This document shows, piece after piece, positions 26,500 to 34,800 of a DNA stretch of 36,298 nt (position 1 is its first letter; each line of letters starts with the position of its first letter). The translations under genes and the position numbers were made by a program. Source of the stretch: Anaerolineae bacterium (lineage in GTDB: Bacteria > Chloroflexota > Anaerolineae > 4572-78 > J111); NCBI GenBank assembly GCA_020433785.1, contig JAGRCC010000254.1:1-36298 (forward strand). Direction: 5' to 3'. The notes under the pieces are model-generated. The model saw only the letters and a program-made list of their open reading frames with translations, searched no databases and was not told where the DNA came from.

Positions 26500-26559
26500 T
26501 GCTATCTCCTAAACGTATAAATTACTTTCCGAGACTCACCAGCGTTGACGATTTCAAGG

Positions 26560-27060
26560 TCAGAGACCTCGATAGGTCCACAGCCGGTTGGCCCCAAAAT
26601 TCCAGAAGAGAATGACCGCCGAGGCCGTAGCTTTAGCTAATTGCACGGCAATGGCCATTGGTAAAAATAATTCAAAAAAGTAATGACTGGCACAATAAAA
26701 GACGAGGGTATTGAGCAACAATCCCACCAACGATACCAATGTGAATTGAATAAGTTGGGTGTCCCTTCGGCGCGATTGTGATTCAGGAAAAGTCCAAGAC
26801 CGATGACAGATAAAGTTACTGATAATCGCGACACTGGTAGAAACGATATTGGCTGCAAATTTCCCAAATGGCGTGCTCCAGCCCATTACAAAAATGAGAA
26901 AATTTAGAACGCCAAAATCAATAATCGTGCCTAATACGCCAACAATACCATATTTTACAAACCTTTTGGCCTCTTTTTTGGCCTTTGGTTTTTTTAATAT
27001 TCGAATGGCCGTAGCCATTGATAATCGTCGCTTATCTGAGACGCCGAGCATACGCTGCAT
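26560..27060 (-). CDS. gtrA: GtrA-family membrane protein
   Basis: 166-residue protein with four membrane helices. KYGIVGVLGTIIDFGVLNFLI is the family's opening helix, and FANYHRSWTF-type FICHRSWTFP and FWNFGANRLWTY follow helices 2 and 4. GtrA proteins are thought to help flip polyprenyl-phosphate sugars made by GtrB-type GT2 enzymes. A GtrB/DPM-like GT2 lies two genes upstream and a GT-C transferase two genes downstream, completing the three-part set. The start ATG has AAGGA upstream. The N-terminal tail of about 35 residues is basic. Confidence 0.87.
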   Translation of the reverse strand: MQRMLGVSDKRRLSMATAIRILKKPKAKKEAKRFVKYGIVGVLGTIIDFGVLNFLIFVMGWSTPFGKFAANIVSTSVAIISNFICHRSWTFPESQSRRRDTQLIQFTLVSLVGLLLNTLVFYCASHYFFELFLPMAIAVQLAKATASAVILFWNFGANRLWTYRGL

Positions 27061-27083
27061 TGGAAAGGGTTCCTTACAAATAG

Positions 27084-27131
27084 ATGCTGGAGTTTAGAAA
27101 CCGCCAATGTTGACGTTCTCCACTCCAGCAT
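27084..27131. repeat. Intergenic hairpin between the radical SAM and gtrA genes
   Basis: ATGCTGGAGT at 27084-27093 is perfectly inverted at 27122-27131 with a 28-base loop. No T tract follows on the minus strand, so it is not an intrinsic terminator. It may be an mRNA processing or stability structure within block D. Confidence 0.5.
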
Positions 27132-27154
27132 GCGTTACAAGGTGGTGGTTGGTG

Positions 27155-28795
27155 TTAACTGCGTATAAACGACAGGGTTTGTAGCCCGGCGCTAACGGCG
27201 CTTTTGAAGCCCTGCCAGGTATTAAGCCCTTTAACGATAGTCCAGATTGGCTCCGGCCGCAGCGCCCACTCGCGTGTGGCCCGCTTTTGCCAGTAGTTGA
27301 GCCGTTCCGCGGTTAGGCCGATTTCGCTGTAGTCCAGCACGGTTGACTTGTCCATATCGACCTCTTCCCAGTTGGTGCCGGGGCGGAACCAGCCATTTTC
27401 GACCACTTCATAAAAGAAGGGGGTGCCGGGATAAGGTGCGGCGATATGGAAGATAGCCACATTCAACGGCAGGGTTTTGGAGAAGGCGATAGTTTGCTGA
27501 ATCGTTTCTTCCGTTTCGCCGGGCAGACCGATGATGAAGTAGCCAAAGTTTTTGATACCGGCTTTGCGCGCCCATGTCAGGGATTCTCTGGCTTTGGCCG
27601 GATTGGCCCCTTTGCGAGCGCGTTTCAGCACCTCTTCAGAGCCGGACTCGATGCCCCAAGAGATCATATGACAGCCGGCCTGACCCATTAGCCCCAGCAT
27701 TTCCTCATCCACATAGTCAACCCGGCTGTTACACATCCACTTCATATTGATCTTTTCTTCAATCATGGCCTTGCAAATGCTGATAACGTGATCGCGGTTG
27801 ACGGTAAACAGGTCGGCGTAGAGCATCACGTTGTTGATCCCCAACTTTTTCAGGTGCCATAGCTCCTTCATTACATTTTCCGCCGTGCGAACCCGAACCG
27901 AGTAGTTGTAGCTGACGTGCTTGATGCAATACTTGCAACCGGCCGGACAACCCCGGCTGGGTACAACAAAGGCATACGGCCCTTTGATCAGTGGCAGCCG
28001 GTAGTTGTTCAGCGGCAGTAGTTCATGCATTGGCAAAGGCAGCTCGTTCAGGTCCGGGACAAAGGGTCGATCGGGGTTCATATTGATTTGACCGTTTTGT
28101 CGCCAACCCAGACCTTTGATTGAACTCATATCCCCTTTGGCTACCATTTCGGGGGAAATGGGTTGCCAGGTCGGATCGGTTTTTTCCATGAGATGAGTCA
28201 TGTGCTTGTTACTGGCCGTTTTGCCATCCAAGGCATCGATCAATTCACGCAGCGTCAGTTCCGGTTCACCCCGGATGACATAATCAACAGCTGGGTAATC
28301 GACCATCGTATTTAAGGTATTAGGGGTTACATGGGTTCCGAACGCGATGGTCACCGCCCCTTGACTTTTGGCCAGGAAGATGCCGTACATATCATTAGTT
28401 AAAGTCGGCGCCGTTACTTGGGTGAGGTAATATTTAGGCCGCTTCTTCTTTAGAACTTCTTCAAATTCGGTCCAGCTCATGTACATTGCATTGGCGTCGA
28501 CCACTTCAACTTTGTATTCCGGATGCAAACAGGCAGCAAAGGTGGCCAGTTCCACTTGAGGCCAAACCATATTTTCGCGCGACCGGCGACCAACCCGGTG
28601 CTGCGAGCGGATCCAGATGCCGCCGTCCGGCGTGGGCGGGTTGACCAGCAATACGTCCACTGTTTCCGGACCCCGGTTTTTGGCCTGAGTCGGTTCTTTC
28701 ATGAGGGCGCTGATATCAGGAAATTCGGCCGGCCGTAATTTTTTTATAGGGCGGGTGCCCAAGTTAACCCATTTGATTTCTTCACTTGTCGACAT
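27155..28795 (-). CDS. B12-binding-type radical SAM enzyme
   Basis: Protein of about 546 residues. A Rossmann-like N-terminal domain (VDVLLVNPPTPDGG, LATFAACLHPEYKVEVVDAN, VIRGEPELTLRELIDAL) has the layout of the cobalamin-binding domain, although the usual DxHxxG cobalamin-ligand motif is not evident. The radical SAM core follows with FVVPSRGCPAGCKYC, a CxxxCxxC cluster, then ISWGIESGSEEVLK and GYFIIGLPGETEE. The substrate is unknown. In a glycan operon it could methylate or rearrange a sugar or polyprenyl lipid (inference). A TTG at 28810 extends the frame, but that stretch contains the GAGGAG ribosome-binding site seven bases before the ATG at 28795, which is the supported start. Fifth-highest-confidence function in block D is not implied; only the family is secure. 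Confidence 0.85.
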   Translation of the reverse strand: MSTSEEIKWVNLGTRPIKKLRPAEFPDISALMKEPTQAKNRGPETVDVLLVNPPTPDGGIWIRSQHRVGRRSRENMVWPQVELATFAACLHPEYKVEVVDANAMYMSWTEFEEVLKKKRPKYYLTQVTAPTLTNDMYGIFLAKSQGAVTIAFGTHVTPNTLNTMVDYPAVDYVIRGEPELTLRELIDALDGKTASNKHMTHLMEKTDPTWQPISPEMVAKGDMSSIKGLGWRQNGQINMNPDRPFVPDLNELPLPMHELLPLNNYRLPLIKGPYAFVVPSRGCPAGCKYCIKHVSYNYSVRVRTAENVMKELWHLKKLGINNVMLYADLFTVNRDHVISICKAMIEEKINMKWMCNSRVDYVDEEMLGLMGQAGCHMISWGIESGSEEVLKRARKGANPAKARESLTWARKAGIKNFGYFIIGLPGETEETIQQTIAFSKTLPLNVAIFHIAAPYPGTPFFYEVVENGWFRPGTNWEEVDMDKSTVLDYSEIGLTAERLNYWQKRATREWALRPEPIWTIVKGLNTWQGFKSAVSAGLQTLSFIRS

Positions 28796-28856
28796 AGATA
28801 TTCTCCTCAAGTAACTCTGATCACACGCGTTTTTCTTCTCTGATCATACCTGTAAA

Positions 28857-30110
28857 CTAAACGATAACCTTAGCCGATGCGGAAATTTCTTTTTGTTCTT
28901 CGGCCATCTGCGTTAGTTGCCCTAAATCAACTTCGGTTTGAGCTTCTCGCCGGCTTAGCTCACCTAAAACCAGGGACAGAAGCCATGAGGTGATCAACTG
29001 AATGCCGGTTAAGACCATAATGGTGCTGGCGGCCGGTACAAACCAGGGCGCTACATCCTGGCTGCGGGGTTTATGCCAGCGCCGCCAAACATCGAAGCTG
29101 TAGAACAGTGTCCCGCTAATAATTGTGCCAATCCCTAACCAACCAAATCGGCTTTCCAATGGCTCTTTGAAAATTGGGGTACCAAACACACCCTGGCGAA
29201 TAGGCCGCTTGTGGAAAATCGACACCACGTAATTAAAGAGCGCACCAATTGAAAAGATACTGGCTCCGGCCGAGGCCAGCACCAAGCCGGCAAACCACGA
29301 GACTAATTGGGAATCTTTACGGGCGGCCTTGCTCCGGGTAATGGTTCGGTACAGCCCAGATAAGAAGCCCAAACCGATTAAGGTTGTGCCAATCATACCC
29401 AAAATACGGGTAGGATTGTAGGTAAGCGCCGTCATCAAAATAGAGTTCAGGAAGCGCATGCCATCTTCAACCACGCTCAGTTTGGAGCGACCTACCCGTT
29501 CCAGGTAGGGAATAGGCACTTCCGTGACCTTAATTTGCTCGTGCATAGCCCGGGTGCTCATTACGGGCGTGAAATTGAGGCCGTCGGGCAGGGGATAGAG
29601 ATGTGATAGCACATCGCGGCGCAGAACGCGCTGGCCGCTGGCGCTGTCGGTGACGCGGCGGTTGCTAATGATGCTGACCAGCGCCGCAAAAATGGTGTTG
29701 CCGACACGGCGAACCAGCGGCATTTCGCTATCGGCCCCGGCCATCCGTGAACCGATGACCAAATCGGCATTCTCTTCCAAAATAGGCCGGCAAAGCTGTG
29801 GGTAATATTCCGGCGGATAGGTGCCATCGGCATCCAGAAAAGCCAACAAATTGCCCCGAGCGTGGCGGAAGCCGGTTTTAATGGCCGCCCCATAGCCTCG
29901 GTTGACCGGGTGTTGGATGAGCACAACCTCCGGATAGCTTCTGATAATCTCAGGCGTCCGATCTTTCGATCCGTCATCGACTACAATCAATTCTAAATCG
30001 TCAACGCCAACTTTCTTCAAACCCGCCTTAATTGATAACACGCGTTCGATGATATCGGCGATGCCACCCTCTTCATTAAGTGCAGGAATGACTACTGATA
30101 ATGTGTTCAC
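28857..30110 (-). CDS. GT2 polyprenyl-phosphate sugar synthase (DPM1/GtrB-like)
   Basis: Protein of about 417 residues. The GT-A domain has LSVVIPALNEEGG, LIVVDDGSKDRT, HPVNRGYGAAIKTGF, FLDADGTYPPE (DxD) and DLVIGSRMAG, then SGQRVLRRDVL. Several membrane helices follow (about 240-380). This is the dolichol-phosphate-mannose-synthase/GtrB plan: sugar from a nucleotide donor is placed on polyprenyl phosphate. The frame can be extended to a TTG at 30149, but GTG at 30110 has GGAGG exactly six bases upstream and matches the family N-terminus, so it is preferred. In block D together with GtrA and a GT-C transferase. Confidence 0.88.
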   Translation of the reverse strand: MNTLSVVIPALNEEGGIADIIERVLSIKAGLKKVGVDDLELIVVDDGSKDRTPEIIRSYPEVVLIQHPVNRGYGAAIKTGFRHARGNLLAFLDADGTYPPEYYPQLCRPILEENADLVIGSRMAGADSEMPLVRRVGNTIFAALVSIISNRRVTDSASGQRVLRRDVLSHLYPLPDGLNFTPVMSTRAMHEQIKVTEVPIPYLERVGRSKLSVVEDGMRFLNSILMTALTYNPTRILGMIGTTLIGLGFLSGLYRTITRSKAARKDSQLVSWFAGLVLASAGASIFSIGALFNYVVSIFHKRPIRQGVFGTPIFKEPLESRFGWLGIGTIISGTLFYSFDVWRRWHKPRSQDVAPWFVPAASTIMVLTGIQLITSWLLSLVLGELSRREAQTEVDLGQLTQMAEEQKEISASAKVIV

Positions 30111-30185
30111 AACATACCTCCGTGAGTAAGTCAAGTCGTTTTGAAACAATAATATTTCTACTAATTATTTTCTATATGGATTAAA

Positions 30186-30938
30186 TCAGCGCCGAAATTC
30201 TTCCAGGGCGCCAAAGAATACACCTGCATCCTGTCGATGATTATCGACCAATTCCCGTCGATCTTTAACGCGTTTGGCCGGTGTGCCGACGGCAATACTA
30301 TAGGGCGGAATGTCTCGCGTGACGACTGAACCGGCCCCAATAATGCTACCTTTACCGATAGTCACCCCATCAACAATGGTAGCGTTGGCCCCAATCCAAA
30401 CATCATCTTCAATAATGATACCCTGGGCCGTAATCCCCTGTTCGCGAATAGGCCGGTTAGCGTCTTGGTAAACATGATTAACGGCAACCATCTGAACCAT
30501 CGGCCCAGTATAGACATCATTCCCAATCTGTACCCCACCCTGACCGCGAATGACATTGTATTCTCCTAAGAAACAGTTATTGCCAATCGTAATTCCGGCT
30601 TGCGGCAACCCTCTAAAATTGAAAACGTGCAGCATGGTGTGGTGCATAATGAAGGTATTGTCGCCAATGGTAATGCCGTTGGGCAGCGCATGAAGATAAA
30701 CCCCCTGGTCTAAATAGACGCTTTTCCCCAGGCGAACCCCACTGGCGTGAGCAATACGAACTCCGGCCTCAATAGCCGGGGTGCCATTGAGCGTCATGAT
30801 GGTTCGATAGGCCAAGGCTCGCAGGCCGATACCCAACACCGAAGGGACCCAGCCGCACAGCCCCAAGATGAGCTGTTCTAAGATATAGCGAGGCACAGAA
30901 GAAGCCTGCCCTGAAATGTAGTAACGAAGTTGATCCAT
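30186..30938 (-). CDS. Left-handed beta-helix (hexapeptide) acyltransferase
   Basis: 250-residue protein. About 60 residues of hydrophobic/helical N-terminus precede hexapeptide repeats of the pattern [IV]-G-x-x ([59 protein letters not shown]), with the acceptor-side His in NHVY and the usual ending [14 protein letters not shown]. This is the maltose/galactoside-type O-acetyltransferase group (LbetaH), which typically acetylates sugars from acetyl-CoA. It is 12 bases downstream of the gmhB-like gene in block D and probably modifies the glycan or its precursor. Confidence 0.88.
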   Translation of the reverse strand: MDQLRYYISGQASSVPRYILEQLILGLCGWVPSVLGIGLRALAYRTIMTLNGTPAIEAGVRIAHASGVRLGKSVYLDQGVYLHALPNGITIGDNTFIMHHTMLHVFNFRGLPQAGITIGNNCFLGEYNVIRGQGGVQIGNDVYTGPMVQMVAVNHVYQDANRPIREQGITAQGIIIEDDVWIGANATIVDGVTIGKGSIIGAGSVVTRDIPPYSIAVGTPAKRVKDRRELVDNHRQDAGVFFGALEEFRR

Positions 30939-30950
30939 TATTATTGCCGT

Positions 30951-31589
30951 TTATTTCTGTAGTGAAAGGTTGTTGGCCAGCAGACTAAACTCTCGCGGCG
31001 GCAAGGTATTACTCTCATCCGGCCCGGTCACCTGAACCTTGGGGCGCTCAAGCCGATAAATATAACCGGCGGCCTGCATTAGATTACGCGTGATAGTGAA
31101 CGGTGTATTCATAGAAGTAAAGGCGGGGGTTAACTGGGGCAATCCACGACCGGTTAAAACCATAATTGGGTGACAGCCAGCTTGTTGGCCTGCCCTCAAA
31201 TCGGTCATGGCGTCACCGACCATATAAGATCGGCTTAGGTCAACCCCCAACTCCCGGGCTGCTTGCAACAGCATGCCCGGCTGCGGCTTGCGACAATCGC
31301 AACCTTCTTGCGGATGGTGCGGACAGCAGTACACATGGCTAATCTGACCACCGTAGGCCTGGATTTCCGCTATCATCCGCTGATGAATATTTTCCACAAC
31401 ACTGGCCGGTACCAGACCTTGCCCAATGGCCGATTGATTGGTTACCACAATAATAGGTAACCCTAAATACCGCAGTGCGGCCAGGCTTTGCTTTGCCCCC
31501 GGCAGGAATTTGAATTCTCGCCAGCTTTTGACGTAGTCAGATCGATTTTCACAAATAACGCCGTCTCGGTCGAGGAATATTGCTCTCAT
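30951..31589 (-). CDS. gmhB: HAD phosphatase, D-glycero-D-manno-heptose 1,7-bisphosphate 7-phosphatase type
   Basis: 212-residue HAD hydrolase. It has the nucleophile motif FLDRDGV (D7, D9), VVTNQS (motif II, 48-53), the GmhB/HisB zinc loop with C89-x-H91 and C97-x-C99 in CCPHHPQEGCDCRKPQPG, and motif III GDAMTD (125-130). GmhB removes the 7-phosphate from heptose 1,7-bisphosphate, the product of the HddA-type kinase encoded later in this operon. The last 40 or so residues extend past the usual family end. First gene of block D, about 60 bases from promoter D. Confidence 0.87.
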   Translation of the reverse strand: MRAIFLDRDGVICENRSDYVKSWREFKFLPGAKQSLAALRYLGLPIIVVTNQSAIGQGLVPASVVENIHQRMIAEIQAYGGQISHVYCCPHHPQEGCDCRKPQPGMLLQAARELGVDLSRSYMVGDAMTDLRAGQQAGCHPIMVLTGRGLPQLTPAFTSMNTPFTITRNLMQAAGYIYRLERPKVQVTGPDESNTLPPREFSLLANNLSLQK

Positions 31590-31648
31590 ATAACTCTTTC
31601 GATTAGTGTAGTTTCAACTAATTACTTGCCGCAGTGTAACAAGGTTTA

Positions 31649-31687
31649 ATCATAAAGCTGTTGGAATTGGCTTAGAAATAAGTTAGA
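31649..31687 (-). promoter_or_regulatory. Promoter/operator D of block D (39-bp module)
   Basis: Minus strand: TCTAAC (31682-31687), 5 bp, TCTAAG (31671-31676), 16 bp, then -10-like TATGAT (31649-31654). Eleven of twelve hexamer bases match. The predicted leader to the ATG at 31589 is about 50-55 bases. The -10 flank GCTTTATGAT is shared with site F. Confidence 0.7.
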
Positions 31688-31788
31688 AGTCAAAAATAAA
31701 CTCAAACTTTATTTAAAGACTATTTTTATGCTTTTTAGCATGAATTTCTTCTATAGTGAGCAAAGTCTGGCTCTATCGCCAGTTTAGA

Positions 31789-31816
31789 TCTAACCAAATC
31801 GGTCATAATCCACTAT
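31789..31816 (+). promoter_or_regulatory. Possible half-site promoter of the SGNH gene
   Basis: A single TCTAAC (31789-31794) is followed by exactly 16 bp and a weak -10, CACTAT (31811-31816), about 50 bases before the ATG at 31866. No second hexamer lies 11 bp upstream, so this is only a half match to the 39-bp module. Confidence 0.25.
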
Positions 31817-31865
31817 TTAATAAAGTGATTTGAAGCCGAACCAGAGCTTGAGACGGAGAAACAAT

Positions 31866-34800
31866 ATGCGGTATTCAAAATTAAATATTTGTATCATAAC
31901 ATTTTTTGCTGTATTGCTCCTTACCTTAGTAGGAACCTTTCGATTTCCTACTAGGGTGTATGCGGCTCAGCCTAATCTCTTGAGTTGTGGTAACCCGATA
32001 AGAATTATGCCGTTAGGTGATTCTATTACTGAGGGATACTCTTCGGGTGTTGATGTAGATGAAAAAATGATCTCGTATCGCCTTGATTTATGGCGAAGTC
32101 TGATTTCCGCTGGCTACAGTGTGGAGTTTGTGGGAGGTTTCAACAGCGGGAGTTATTATGCCCCCGAAGGATTCGATCCGAATCACGAAGGCCACAGTGG
32201 CTGGACGCCCAAGCAAATTGACGACGAGGTCTACAATTTTCTGACCGCCAACCCAGCCGACGTAGTCTTACTTCATATTGGCACCAACGGACTAGGGACC
32301 ACTAATAGTACCGTAACACGAGTTGAGGATATCCTCGATAGCATTGACCAATATGAGACTGATAAAAATACAGAAGTTACGGTTTTGGTAGCGCGTATTA
32401 TCAATCGGGTTTCGACCAGCCCAACTACGACCGCCTTTAATAATGATGTAGCGGCAATGGTGCAGGCCCGGCAGACGGCGGGCGACAAAGTCTCAATGGT
32501 CGACATGGAGACCGGCGCCGGACTGGTTTACAGCGTTCAACCTAGCGGCGACATGTGGGATAATTTGCATCCCTATGCCACCGGTTACACTAAAATGGCC
32601 GCTGTTTGGTTTAGCGCGCTTCAAGGGATTTTACCGCAATGTCAAACAGCGCCGGTGATTATCTCAACGCCGACGACTGATGCGACAGTCGGCACCCCAT
32701 ACAGCTATGATGTGAACGCGATGGGCAATCCGACGCCGACCTATGCCTTGTCGGCCCCCATCCCGTCCGGCATGACCATCAACGCCACCACCGGCGTGAT
32801 CAGTTGGACGCCCAATGCCACCGGCTCGGTCAATGTGACGGTTACCGCCACCAACTCTCAAGGAACAGCTACCCAGAATTTCGTAATTAACGTCGCTAGC
32901 CAAACACCCCCGGTATTTACCTCATCCCCGATCACACAAGGGTTCGTTGGTCAAGTGTATGGCTATGATGTGGATGCGACCGGCGTTCCGCAACCGACTT
33001 ACTCCCTGGCGGCCCCTATCCCGTCCGGTATGACCATTAACGCCACCACCGGCGTGATCAGTTGGACGCCCAATGCCACCGGCTCGGTCAATGTGACGGT
33101 CACTGCCACCAACTCCCAAGGATCGGCTAACCAGAGTTTTGTCATCACCGTCACGGCCTCAGTTTGCCCGGCGGATATGTCCGCCCATTGGAAGCTAGAT
33201 GAAGTGGGCAGCCCGACCAATTTCATCGATAGCTATGGCGGCAATAACGGCACTTGTACCCCGGGTAGCTGCCCGACGCCAGGCGCCGGGATTGTAAACG
33301 GTGGGCTGGTCTTTAACGGCAACCATATGGTCGATGTACCCAATAGCGCCAGCTTCAACTGGGCCAATAGCGACAGCTTTAGCCTGGAAGCCTGGATCAA
33401 ACCCGCTCAGGCCTGCACCGGAACCGAAGTCATCCTCGGCAAGTATGCCAGTTCCGGGGCTACCTGGTGGCTGGGTTGTGAAGATGGCTCTAATACCGCA
33501 GGGCTATTTTTGCGAGACAGCACCTCTAACACGCTTACTTTGGAGGGCACCAAAGATCTAAACGATGGGCAGTGGCATCATCTCGTAGCTACTCGAAATG
33601 CTGCCACTAATGAGCACCATCTGTATGTTGATGGCGTCTCGGAAGCCAGTTCGACCTATTCGTTTACGGGAACCTTCAGCAACAGCAGTCCGTTAAACCT
33701 GGGCTACTACATAACCAATTCACCCGATTTTCCCTTCATTGGTACGTTGGATGAAGTGGCTATCTACAAGCGCGTGCTGAGTAGTGGTGAAATTACGAGC
33801 CACTACAACGCTGGTAGCGGCCAAGCCTACTGTGGTCAACAAGCGCCGGTCATTATCTCAACGCCGGTGACAGAAGTAACGGTAAACCAGCCGTACAGCT
33901 ATGATGTGAATGCGACTGGCAACCCGACGCCGACCTACGCTCTGGTGGCCCCCATCCCGGCCGGCATGACCATTAACTCCACTACTGGGGTAATTAGTTG
34001 GACCCCGACGGCTGTTGGCTCGGTAAACGTTACGGTGAACGCCAGCAACTCGAAAGGAACGGCCACCCAGAGCTTTGTGATTACTGTGGCTGCTCTATCC
34101 GCGCCGGTCATTACCTCGACCCCGGTCACCCAAGCGGCGGTGGGCGAAGCCTACAACTACGATGTAGACGCGGTAGGCAGTCCCACGCCGACCTACGATC
34201 TGGCGGCGCCTGTCCCAAGCGGTATGACCATCAACCCCACCACAGGGGTGATCAGTTGGACGCCAACCGCGAGCGGTCCGGTAAACGTTACGGTAACTGC
34301 CAGCAACTCGGAAGGAACGGCCACCCAAACCTTTACCATTAACGTCGCGGTTTCCGTCTGCCCGGCAGATATAATCTCATACTGGAAGCTCAATGAAGTT
34401 GGCAGTCCGACCAGTTTTGCCGACTCTCATGGCACCAATACCGCTACTTGTACTGCCGATAGTTGCCCGACGCCAAGTACAGGGATTATAGGCGGCGCGA
34501 TGAGCTTCAGCGGCGATGACATAGTGAATGTGGCCGATAGCGCCAGCCTAGACTGGACCAATAGCGACAGCTTTACCTTGGAGGCTTGGATCAAAACAAC
34601 CCAAGTCTGCGCCGGTAACGAAGTCATTCTTGGGAAGTATGCCGCTAATGGGGCCACCTGGTGGCTGGGCTGTGAGGATGGTTCTAACACAGCAGCGTTC
34701 TCACTGCGAGACAGCACCAATACTGACCTCTATTTGAGTGATACCAAAGCGTTGAACGATGGTAAGTGGCATCATCTGGTGGCTTCTCGAAACGCCGGTA

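Noticed and set aside
28796..28810. TTG-initiated extension of the radical SAM gene (and similar ones at 30149, 20908, 15208, 31830)
   Set aside because: In each case a better ATG or GTG lies just downstream. For 28810, 20908, 30149 and 31830 a Shine-Dalgarno sequence falls inside the extension at the right distance from that start.
31729..31742. ATGCT/AGCAT hairpin and nearby CTGGC/GCCAG hairpin upstream of the SGNH gene
   Set aside because: Five-base-pair stems in AT-rich DNA are expected by chance.
31772..31810. TCTATC/TTTAGA/CATAAT as a full + strand copy of the 39-bp module before the SGNH gene
   Set aside because: The spacing to the -10 is one base off and both hexamers mismatch; only the single TCTAAC half-site at 31789 was retained, at low confidence.
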